NCBI GenBank assembly: GCA_023453655.1
Contig: JAEXTE010000273.1
Location: 1-7,470, forward strand
Direction of reading: 5' to 3'
Source of the DNA: Pseudomonadota bacterium
Lineage (GTDB): Bacteria > Pseudomonadota > Gammaproteobacteria > Xanthomonadales > Xanthomonadaceae
DNA: 7,470 bases
The position numbers and the translations under genes were made by a program. The first letter of the stretch is position 1. Each line of letters opens with the position of its first letter. The notes beneath the pieces are model-generated. The model was not told the DNA's origin and made no database searches. It worked only from the letters and a program-made list of their open reading frames with translations. Below, in pieces: positions 1 through 5,352 of the stretch.

Positions 1-557
1 CGTTCGCTGCGTGCGGCGATCGCCTCGCCCCGCTCCACCGTCGCGGTGGACGCGCGCAGGGTGGCGAAGGCGAGCGCGAGGCCGAGCGCCAGCAGGGTGG
101 TGGCCAGCAGTATCTCGATCAGGGTGAAGCCGCGCTGCGAATATCCAACCGCCTTGTCGATAGTGAGGCCCTCGCCACGGCTGACATCAGTGAATAGCCC
201 GCCGCGACGGCATTGCCGCTGCGAATATCCGACCGCCCTGTCGATAGTGAGGCCGTCGCCGCGCCGCGAGCGGACTTCCGCCGCAACGGAAGTGAGGCCG
301 TCGCCACCGCCGGCACCAATGAATCGCCCGCCGCCATGGCCATCCCTCCGCGCGTATCCCACCGCCTTGCTGCCAGCGAGACTATCGCCCCGCCGCGGGC
401 GAACTCCCGCCGCAACGGGAGTAATGCCGTCGCCACGGCCGACGCGGCTGAATCGCCCACGACCAGAACCCGCCCCATGCGATCCGCCACGCACGGAGTC
501 GAAGATCCCGGCGGCCCGAACAGCCCACCGCAGGACTCCGCAGCCCGCCCCCCTCAT
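1..557 (-). CDS. gspJ: GspJ/XpsJ minor pseudopilin (5' part, cut by window edge), with a very long repeat-bearing leader
   Basis: Minor pseudopilin of the T2SS; in the family it joins GspI and GspK at the tip of the periplasmic pseudopilus. The ATG at 557-555 overlaps the gspI stop as ATGA, and the frame stays open to the window edge (185 codons visible, 3' end missing). The prepilin site is QRG|FTLIEI: Gly at codon 143 (129-131), Phe +1 at 126-128, Glu at +5, then the hydrophobic helix ILLATTLLALGLALAFATL. The leader is therefore about 143 residues, against roughly 5-30 in typical pseudopilins. It has 33 unique residues, two 43-residue repeats (330-458, 201-329) and a 23-residue short repeat (132-200) ending at the cleavage Gly. 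There is no other in-frame ATG before the site; the only in-frame GTG codons are at 494 and 362, so at least the last one and a half repeats must be translated. The upstream GGGG (566-569) is a weak ribosome site, so translation probably depends on coupling to gspI. The J assignment rests on order and motif. Confidence 0.85.
   Translation of the reverse strand, partial: MRGAGCGVLRWAVRAAGIFDSVRGGSHGAGSGRGRFSRVGRGDGITPVAAGVRPRRGDSLAGSKAVGYARRDGHGGGRFIGAGGGDGLTSVAAEVRSRRGDGLTIDRAVGYSQRQCRRGGLFTDVSRGEGLTIDKAVGYSQRGFTLIEILLATTLLALGLALAFATLRASTATVERGEAIAARSE
275..292 (-). repeat. Hairpin in gspJ leader unit B
   Basis: The minus strand reads CTTCCG-TTGCGG-CGGAAG. Relative to unit A the third stem pair has changed from C-G to T-A on both sides, so pairing is kept while the loop is identical. 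This is the pattern expected for a structure under selection, or for a mobile palindromic element. Confidence 0.75.
404..421 (-). repeat. Hairpin in gspJ leader unit A
   Basis: The minus strand reads CTCCCG-TTGCGG-CGGGAG, a perfect 6-bp stem with a 6-nt loop. The equivalent place in unit B, 129 bp away, keeps the stem with a changed base pair. It would form in mRNA or single-stranded DNA. Confidence 0.75.
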
Positions 558-1018
558 CCCGACAGCCCCGAGGGATCGGGCTGCACCAGGCGCAGGGTAT
601 CGACCTGCAGGCGCTCGCGCGGGCCGCCTTCGCCCCAGCTCACCACCAGGCGCAGCTGCAGCAGCTGCGGCGCATAGGGGTCGGCCGGCTGTCCGGGCGG
701 ACGCTCGCGATCGACGTAGGGCGCCACGTCCAGCACCCAGCGATAGCGACCGCCCTCGAACTCGCCATCCCGGCGCCCCGGGACCAGCACTTCGCCGACG
801 CCCACCTCGTCGAGCAGCGATTGCGCATGCAGCACGGCACGCCCGCTGTCGGCGGCCCAGCGTACCTGGCGCGTACCACCCGAGAGCGTGCCCAGCAGCA
901 GGCTCAGGGCGAGCCCGAGCACCGCGAATGCAACGATGATCTCCAGCAGCGAATAGCCGCGCTGGTCAGCCCGGGGCCCTCCCGGGCCGCGCCCCCGCCC
1001 ACGGCTGTGCAGACTCAT
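554..1018 (-). CDS. gspI: GspI/XpsI minor pseudopilin
   Basis: Type II secretion minor pseudopilin of 154 residues. In the family GspI is the core of the I-J-K tip complex that starts pseudopilus assembly in the inner membrane. The start ATG at 1018 overlaps the gspH stop as ATGA and has a good ribosome site, GAGGT, 6 nt upstream. The leader is 21 residues, Arg/Gly-rich and free of the repeats found in gspG and gspJ. The cleavage site is DQRG|YSLLEI, with Glu26 at +5, followed by a hydrophobic helix (about residues 25-45). The remaining ~110 residues form the periplasmic domain, with conserved-looking stretches such as LLDEVGVGEVLVPG and GRYRWVLDVAPY. The stop overlaps the start of gspJ. Assignment as I rather than another minor pseudopilin rests on gene order, the SLLEIIVAFAVLG helix and size. 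Confidence 0.9.
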   Translation of the reverse strand: MSLHSRGRGRGPGGPRADQRGYSLLEIIVAFAVLGLALSLLLGTLSGGTRQVRWAADSGRAVLHAQSLLDEVGVGEVLVPGRRDGEFEGGRYRWVLDVAPYVDRERPPGQPADPYAPQLLQLRLVVSWGEGGPRERLQVDTLRLVQPDPSGLSG

Positions 1019-1488
1019 CGCTGCACCTCGCCGCGACGCAGCGAGACTTCGCCGGTCAGCCAGGCCACGTCGATGTTCCAGGCCGCATCGCGCATGCGCA
1101 GCTGTACCCGGCCTCCGGTCGAGGCACCGTCGGGGAAAAACACGATCGCACCCACGCCTTCGTCCGGCTGCACTTCGCGGGCACCGGTGAACTGCACGTC
1201 GAGCGAGCGCCCGATCTCGCCGGCATTGCCTTCGGCGCCCTGCCAGGCACGCGCGGCCGGATCGATGGTGAAGCGCTGCGTGGTGCCCGTGGCGATGGCG
1301 CGCGTGCGCGCGAAGCGCAGCTGCGCGGCCACCTCGCGCGCGGTGGAGCGCAACTCCATGCGGTCGAACCCGCCGGTGAGCACGCCCGCGGCCAGCACGC
1401 CGGTGGCGCCGATCAACGCCATCACCAGCAGGATTTCGAGCAGGGTCATGCCGCGCTGCGGCGCAGCGCTGCGCGCCTCGCGCGGCAT
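1015..1488 (-). CDS. gspH: GspH/XpsH minor pseudopilin
   Basis: Type II secretion minor pseudopilin of 157 residues from the ATG at 1488. A GTG at 1500 would add four residues (MSGS). I prefer 1488 because GGTGAG lies 7 nt upstream of it, while the GTG has only a distant GGGG. The leader has 13 residues, and the cleavage site is PQRG|MTLLEI with Glu at +5. The hydrophobic helix is MTLLEILLVMALIGATGVLA. The mature part has the GspH-type pattern: a helix with AREVAAQLRFARTRAIATG followed by a beta-rich region including IVFFPDGASTGGRVQLR and a C-terminal WNIDVAWLTGEVSLR. In the family it links the GspG fibre to the I-J-K tip. It lies 33 nt after gspG (21 nt if the GTG is used) and overlaps gspI by 4 nt. 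Confidence 0.9.
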   Translation of the reverse strand: MPREARSAAPQRGMTLLEILLVMALIGATGVLAAGVLTGGFDRMELRSTAREVAAQLRFARTRAIATGTTQRFTIDPAARAWQGAEGNAGEIGRSLDVQFTGAREVQPDEGVGAIVFFPDGASTGGRVQLRMRDAAWNIDVAWLTGEVSLRRGEVQR

Positions 1489-1521
1489 CGACCCGCTCAC
1501 CGTCGCGGCCGCTGCCCCGGC

Positions 1522-2091
1522 TCAGTCGTTGCGGATGTCCGCATCGACGCTGTCGCCGCCGGGCTTGCGGTCGGCGCCGTAGCTGACGATGTCGTAGGGA
1601 CGGCCGTCGCCCGGCGCACGGTACTCGAGCGGGGTGTTCCAGGGATCGCGCAGTTCGGCGGCCTTGGCGTACGGCCCCAGCCAGCCGACCGCGTCGCCGG
1701 GCTGGGTGACCAGCTGGTCCAGCGACGCCGGCAGCGTGCCGGTATCCATCTCGAACTGGCTCACCTTGTCGGCGATCGTCTGCACCTGCGCACGCGCGAG
1801 GTTGACGCGCGCGCGATCGCCGCCGCCGAGGATGCGCGTGGCCGCGAACGCGACGATGCCGCCGATCAGCACCACCACGAGGATGATCTCGATCAGGCTG
1901 AAACCGCGCTGCGACGAACCGGACGACGCCCCGCCAGTAGCGCCGTCGCCACGGCCGACGCCAGCGAATCGCCCGCGCGCCAGGCCGGCCCGCCGCGATG
2001 AACGGGACGCCGCCGCGCCGGCAGGGCTCGCGCCCTCGCCCACCCCGCACCACACCGCGCCGCGCGCCTGAAAACGTCGATGTCCCAGCAT
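1522..2091 (-). CDS. gspG: GspG/XpsG major pseudopilin with extended repeat-bearing leader
   Basis: Major T2SS pseudopilin, the repeating subunit of the pseudopilus. The protein has 189 residues, of which the first 63 are leader. The cleavage site is SQRG|FSLIEI (Gly63, Phe64 +1, Glu68 +5), leaving a mature 126-residue protein. The helix is IILVVVLIGGIVAFAATRIL. The C-terminal half has the GspG signature: ELRDPWNTPLEYRAPGDG, then YDIVSYGADRKPGGDSVDADIRND, the region that holds the structural calcium site in characterised GspG proteins. The ATG at 2091 is fixed by a strong ribosome site, GAGGAG at 2098-2103, 6 nt upstream. No in-frame start lies between the leader repeat and the cleavage site. 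Leader residues 40-62 are a 69-bp copy of the gspJ repeat, and residues about 16-39 look like a diverged further copy. Most GspG leaders have about 5-15 residues, so this one is exceptional. It lies 52 nt after gspF. Confidence 0.93.
   Translation of the reverse strand: MLGHRRFQARGAVWCGVGEGASPAGAAASRSSRRAGLARGRFAGVGRGDGATGGASSGSSQRGFSLIEIILVVVLIGGIVAFAATRILGGGDRARVNLARAQVQTIADKVSQFEMDTGTLPASLDQLVTQPGDAVGWLGPYAKAAELRDPWNTPLEYRAPGDGRPYDIVSYGADRKPGGDSVDADIRND
1906..1974 (-). repeat. 69-bp leader repeat in gspG (same family as the gspJ array)
   Basis: The minus strand from 1974 begins GGGCGATTCGC and matches the first 39 bases of gspJ unit A at 33 positions, including a 20-base exact run (1942-1961 against 426-445). 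It ends TCGCAGCGC, as gspJ unit C does. It is exactly 69 bp, like unit C, encodes GRFAGVGRGDGATGG...SQR in the same frame, and stops at the codon for the Gly before the cleavage site. The middle ~20 bases differ from unit C. Confidence 0.88.
1975..2046 (-). repeat. Probable diverged further copy of the leader repeat in gspG
   Basis: The residues before the clear gspG copy read VGEGASPAGAAASRSSRR. They align without gaps to gspJ unit A VGRGDGITPVAAGVRPRR at 8 of 18 positions, in the same frame. Low-complexity Gly/Ala/Arg composition could explain part of this, so the call is tentative. Confidence 0.45.
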
Positions 2092-2097
2092 GTCCTT

Positions 2098-2103
2098 CTC
2101 CTC
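2098..2103 (-). promoter_or_regulatory. Ribosome binding site of gspG
   Basis: GAGGAG on the minus strand, 6 nt before the ATG at 2091. It is the best ribosome site in the operon and decides the start. It shows that the long repeat-bearing leader is translated. A strong site also fits the need for far more GspG than its operon partners. Confidence 0.8.
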
Positions 2104-2143
2104 GAGTCTTGCCGAATTCTGCGGCCCACGACCGGTTGCGGTC

Positions 2144-3358
2144 TTATCCGATCACGCTGGTGAGGTCGTAGACCGGCACCAGCACGGCCAGGATCACCGC
2201 CATCACCACCAGCGCCAGCACCATCGTCACCGCCGGCACCAGCGCGGCCAGCATGCGGTCCAGCGCCTGGCCTGTTTCCTGCTCGAAGGTGTCGGCGGTC
2301 TTGAGCAGCATGGCGTCCAGCGCGCCCGACTCCTCGCCTACCTGCACCATCTGCAGCGCCAGGCGCGGAAAACGCCGGCCCTTGCCCAGCGCGGCCGACT
2401 GGCCGACGCCGTTCTTCACATCCTCCGCCGCAGCTTCGACATCGGCCGCCAGCACCCGGTTCCCGACCACGGTGCGGCCGATCCCGAGCGCGGACATCAA
2501 CGGCACGCCGTTGCGCAGCAGGGTGCCGAGGGTCCGCGCCAGGCGGGCGGTCTCCAGCCGCGCCAGCATCGGGCCCACGAGCTTCTGCCTCAGTATCCAG
2601 GCATCGAAGCGCGCGCGGAAGGCGGGATTGCGCAGTCGCCGGTCCAGCCACCACAGCGCCAGCGCCGGCACCGCGACCAGCACGATCCACCAGTCGCGCA
2701 CGAACATGCCCAGCGCCAGCACGATCTTCGTGAACAGCGGCAGCGGCGCGTCCAGGCTTTCGTACATCGCCGCGAACTGCGGCACCACGTAGCCGAGCAG
2801 GAACATCATCGACAGGCCGACCATCACCAGCAGGATCACCGGATAGATCAGCGCATTGACCACGCGCCCGCGCAGCAGGCGGCTGCGCTCGAGGTAGTCC
2901 GCCAGTCGCTGCAGCGTTTCCTCCAGGCTTCCGCCTGCTTCGCCGGCGCGCACCATGTTGATGTACAGCCGCGAGAACGGGCCGGGCTGGCGCTCCAGCG
3001 CGCCGGACAGCGTGCTGCCGCCGCGCACCGCGTCGCGGACCTCCGAGACCGTGCGCTTGGCCGCGGGCTCTTCCGGCAGCTCCAGCAGGATGGTCAGCGC
3101 ACGATCCAGCGGCTGCCCGGCACCGAGCAGGGTCGCCAGTTGCTGGGTGAACTGCACCAGCCGCTGCCCGGCGAAGGGCTTGGACCGCAGCAGGGCGCGC
3201 CAGGACCCGCCGCCCCCTTCGCTGGCCAGCCGCGCCTCGACCGGCAGGTGGCCCTGCTCCCGCAGGCGCAGCGCCACCTCGGCATCGCTGGCCGCCTCCA
3301 TCTGGCCTTCCAGCGTCTCGCCGCGGGTATTGAGCGCCTTGTAGCGGTACAGCGCCAT
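2144..3358 (-). CDS. gspF: GspF/XpsF T2SS inner-membrane platform protein
   Basis: Polytopic inner-membrane protein of the T2SS assembly platform, which contacts GspE and GspL and passes the ATPase motion to the pseudopilus. It has 404 residues, the usual family length. It starts MALYRYKALNTRGETLEG, the canonical GspF opening. An ATG at 3412 would add 18 very Arg-rich residues (ARWNRARRRRPRRPR), which is not family-like, so 3358 is chosen; GGAGG lies 12 nt upstream, a long spacing. Two T2SSF domains are visible at about 67-190 and 270-392, each with the repeat signature (QLATLLGAGQPLDRAL...MVRAGEAGGSLEETL and LGTLLRNGVPLMSAL...MVQVGEESGALDAML). Predicted membrane segments are at about 170-193, 211-238 and 370-396. 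It lies 85 nt after gspE and 52 nt before gspG. Confidence 0.95.
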   Translation of the reverse strand: MALYRYKALNTRGETLEGQMEAASDAEVALRLREQGHLPVEARLASEGGGGSWRALLRSKPFAGQRLVQFTQQLATLLGAGQPLDRALTILLELPEEPAAKRTVSEVRDAVRGGSTLSGALERQPGPFSRLYINMVRAGEAGGSLEETLQRLADYLERSRLLRGRVVNALIYPVILLVMVGLSMMFLLGYVVPQFAAMYESLDAPLPLFTKIVLALGMFVRDWWIVLVAVPALALWWLDRRLRNPAFRARFDAWILRQKLVGPMLARLETARLARTLGTLLRNGVPLMSALGIGRTVVGNRVLAADVEAAAEDVKNGVGQSAALGKGRRFPRLALQMVQVGEESGALDAMLLKTADTFEQETGQALDRMLAALVPAVTMVLALVVMAVILAVLVPVYDLTSVIG

Positions 3359-3443
3359 CAGCGGGCGTGGCCTCCGCGGTCGGCGACGGCGGGCGCGGTT
3401 CCATCGCGCCACCGCGCGACCGGCTGCTGCGGCGCGGACTGGC

Positions 3444-5189
3444 TCATGCCTCCTCCGTCACCCGCAGCACTTCCTCGATCGTGGTCACGCCGGCCAGGGC
3501 CTTGGCGAGGCCATCCTCGTACATGGTGCGCATCCCGTTCTGGCGCGCGAGCTGTTCGATCTCGCCCATGCCGGCGTGGCGCATCACCGCGCGCCGCAGC
3601 TCGTCGTTCATCACCAGGAATTCGACGATCGTGGTGCGGCCGAGGTAGCCGGTCGGGGCGATGGACGAGCCACGCGGGCGGTACAGGAAGATCTCGCCTT
3701 CGGGCTGGAAGCGGCGCAGGCCGAACTTCTCGATCTCCTCCGGCGAGGCCGGGTACTTCTCCGCATGGGTGGGCTCGAGCCGGCGCACCAGGCGCTGGGC
3801 GAGGATGCCGTTGACCGTCGAGGTCAGCAGGTAGTCCTCCACGCCCATGTCGAGCATGCGGGTGATGCCGCCCGCGGCGTTGTTGGTGTGCAGCGTGCTC
3901 AGCACCAGGTGGCCGGTGAGCGCGGACTGGATCGCGATGCGCGCGGTCTCGAGGTCGCGCATCTCGCCGATCATGATGATGTCCGGGTCCTGGCGCACGA
4001 TGCTGCGCAGGGCGTTGGCGAAATCCAGGCCGATCTGCGGCCGCGCCTGGATCTGGTTGATGCCCTCGATCTGGTATTCGACCGGGTCCTCGACGGTGAT
4101 GATCTTGACGTCGGGCGTGTTGAGCTTGGAGAGCGCGGTGTAGAGCGTGGTGGTCTTGCCCGAGCCGGTGGGCCCGGTGACCAGCAGGATGCCGTGCGGC
4201 TGCTCAAGCACGCGCTGGAACTGCGGCAGGAAATCGCCGGTGAAGCCCAGCCGCTCGAAGTCGAACACCACCGTGCCGCGGTCGAGCAGGCGCATCACTA
4301 CGCTTTCGCCGTGCGCGGTCGGCACCGTGCTGACGCGCAGGTCGAGTTCCTTGCCCTGCACGCGCAGCATGATGCGCCCGTCCTGCGGCAGCCGGCGCTC
4401 GGCGATGTTGAGCCTGGCCATGATCTTGATGCGGCTGATCACCGCCGCGGTGAGGTTGGCCGGCGGGCTCTCTCCCTCCTCCAGCACGCCGTCGATGCGA
4501 TAGCGCACCTTGAGCCGGTTCTCGAACGGTTCGATGTGGATGTCCGAGGCGCGCAGCTCGACCGCGCGCTGGATGACGAGATTGACCAGCCGGATCACCG
4601 GCGCTTCGCTGGCGAGGTCTCGCAGGTGCTCGACGTCGTCCATGTCGGCACCGCCCTCGCCGTCCGCGGTCTCGACGATCGCGCCCATCGCGCTGCGGCC
4701 CTGGCCATGCCAGCGCTCGATCAGGTCGTCGATCTCCGAACGCAGGCCGACCACGGGCTCGGCGTCGCGGCCGGTCGCCAGACGCACCGCCTCCAGCGCG
4801 TAAGCGTCCTGCGGGTCGGCCATCCACAGCACCAGCCGTCCACCCTGCTCGCCGATCGGGCACAGGTGGAACTGGCGCAGGAAGCGCGCGCTCAACGGCG
4901 GCGCATCGGGCAGTTCCGGCGGCTCGGCGGGCATGTCGCGCGCACCGAGCAGTCGCAGGCCCAGCGCGCTGGCGCAGGCCTCGGCGTGGTCGCGCTCGGA
5001 CACCAGTCCCAGCCGCGAGAGCAGCGGCAACAGGGCACCGCCGGTTTCCTCCTGCAGGCGGCGCGCGCGCGCGAGGTCGACTTCCTTGAGCTGCTGGCGT
5101 TCGAGCAGCACGGCGACGATGCGGTCCTCCGCGTCCTGCGCCACGGACTCGCTGACGGGAAGGTCGGGGATCGCGTTCACGTTCGGCAT
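3444..5189 (-). CDS. gspE: GspE/XpsE T2SS secretion ATPase
   Basis: Cytoplasmic hexameric ATPase that powers pseudopilus assembly, docking to GspL and GspF. It has 581 residues. An N-terminal GspE/MshEN-type region covers about 25-160 (LLERQQLKEVDLARARRLQ, RFLRQFHLCPIGE), and the ATPase core runs from about 195. Key motifs are Walker A GPTGSGKT (339-346), Asp box ITVEDPVEYQ (364-373), Walker B DPDIIMIGEMRD (401-412) and His box TGHLVLSTLHTNNA (425-438). The usual C-terminal CxxC pair of the zinc domain is absent: the region reads GEIFLYRPRGSSIAPTGYLGRTTIVEFL (497-524 by count), with no cysteines. As I recall this is also true of Xanthomonas and Xylella XpsE, so it is a lineage trait. The ATG at 5189 has no clear ribosome site; an in-frame later start is possible, but no Met occurs before Met86. 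It is the first gene of the operon, after the protease terminator. Confidence 0.96.
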   Translation of the reverse strand: MPNVNAIPDLPVSESVAQDAEDRIVAVLLERQQLKEVDLARARRLQEETGGALLPLLSRLGLVSERDHAEACASALGLRLLGARDMPAEPPELPDAPPLSARFLRQFHLCPIGEQGGRLVLWMADPQDAYALEAVRLATGRDAEPVVGLRSEIDDLIERWHGQGRSAMGAIVETADGEGGADMDDVEHLRDLASEAPVIRLVNLVIQRAVELRASDIHIEPFENRLKVRYRIDGVLEEGESPPANLTAAVISRIKIMARLNIAERRLPQDGRIMLRVQGKELDLRVSTVPTAHGESVVMRLLDRGTVVFDFERLGFTGDFLPQFQRVLEQPHGILLVTGPTGSGKTTTLYTALSKLNTPDVKIITVEDPVEYQIEGINQIQARPQIGLDFANALRSIVRQDPDIIMIGEMRDLETARIAIQSALTGHLVLSTLHTNNAAGGITRMLDMGVEDYLLTSTVNGILAQRLVRRLEPTHAEKYPASPEEIEKFGLRRFQPEGEIFLYRPRGSSIAPTGYLGRTTIVEFLVMNDELRRAVMRHAGMGEIEQLARQNGMRTMYEDGLAKALAGVTTIEEVLRVTEEA

Positions 5190-5305
5190 CCGTCGGGGGC
5201 CACGACTTTAGCAGCTTGCACCCTCTGCGCCGTCCCGGCCCGAAGGCGACCGTCCGGCACGGGGTTCAGGATCGGCGCCGCTGCCCGCGCGACCCCGGGC
5301 CACCC
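5190..5305 (-). promoter_or_regulatory. Intergenic region expected to hold the T2SS operon promoter
   Basis: The strong terminator just upstream isolates the operon from the protease, so gspE needs its own promoter here. The best -10-like match is TAAAGT at 5204-5209 on the minus strand (4 of 6 to TATAAT), with no convincing -35. No operator or riboswitch was recognised. Confidence 0.35.
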
Positions 5306-5335
5306 AAAAAAAGAGCCCCGGCGAGGCCGGGGCTC
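5306..5335 (-). terminator. Rho-independent terminator of the S8 protease gene
   Basis: The minus strand carries a perfect 10-bp stem (GAGCCCCGGC / GCCGGGGCTC) with a 3-nt loop, followed at once by seven T. It starts 17 nt after the protease stop. There is no T-run on the plus-strand side, so it works in the minus direction only. Confidence 0.95.
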
Positions 5336-5352
5336 CTGTTGGCGCAGGACGC

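Larger units (their letters stand above)
132..458 (-). repeat. Tandem array of 129-bp (43-codon) repeats in the gspJ leader
   Basis: Read on the minus strand, unit A is 458-330 and unit B 329-201, each exactly 129 bp. Unit C is 200-132 (69 bp). All begin with GGGC(G/T)ATTC, and A and B keep the reading frame without indels. Encoded units begin GRFSRVGRGDGIT (A), GRFIGAGGGDGLT (B) and GLFTDVSRGEGLT (C); B and C share (K/R)AVGYSQR. Plus-strand 135-176 matches 219-260 at 39 of 42 positions, so B and C diverged recently. The array stops exactly at the codon for the Gly before the prepilin cleavage site. The spacing is too regular, and the units too long and adjacent, for a CRISPR array. Confidence 0.9.

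Noticed and set aside
132..458. CRISPR array
   Set aside because: Units are adjacent 129-bp repeats without unique spacers, keep a reading frame, and have no cas genes nearby.
119..490. 123-residue minus-strand ORF containing GDS motifs
   Set aside because: GDS here is the alternate-frame reading of the leader repeat, not a GDSL hydrolase. gspJ occupies the same DNA in another frame with strong motif support.
554..2053. 499-residue minus-strand ORF covering gspI plus out-of-frame gspH/gspG sequence
   Set aside because: Only its last 154 codons are a gene (gspI, own RBS and ATGA-coupled start). The rest is Arg/Ala-rich shadow of gspH and gspG in another frame.
1893..3404. 503-residue minus-strand ORF across gspF
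   Set aside because: Arg/Gly/Ala-rich low-complexity shadow of gspF, which has clear T2SSF domains in its own frame.
2090..3814. 574-residue plus-strand ORF
   Set aside because: Antisense to gspF and gspE with His/Gln/Arg-rich composition and no domain, typical of antisense frames in GC-rich genes.
5204..5209. TAAAGT as a sigma-70 -10 box for gspE
   Set aside because: 4 of 6 match without a usable -35; kept only as a mention in the intergenic entry.
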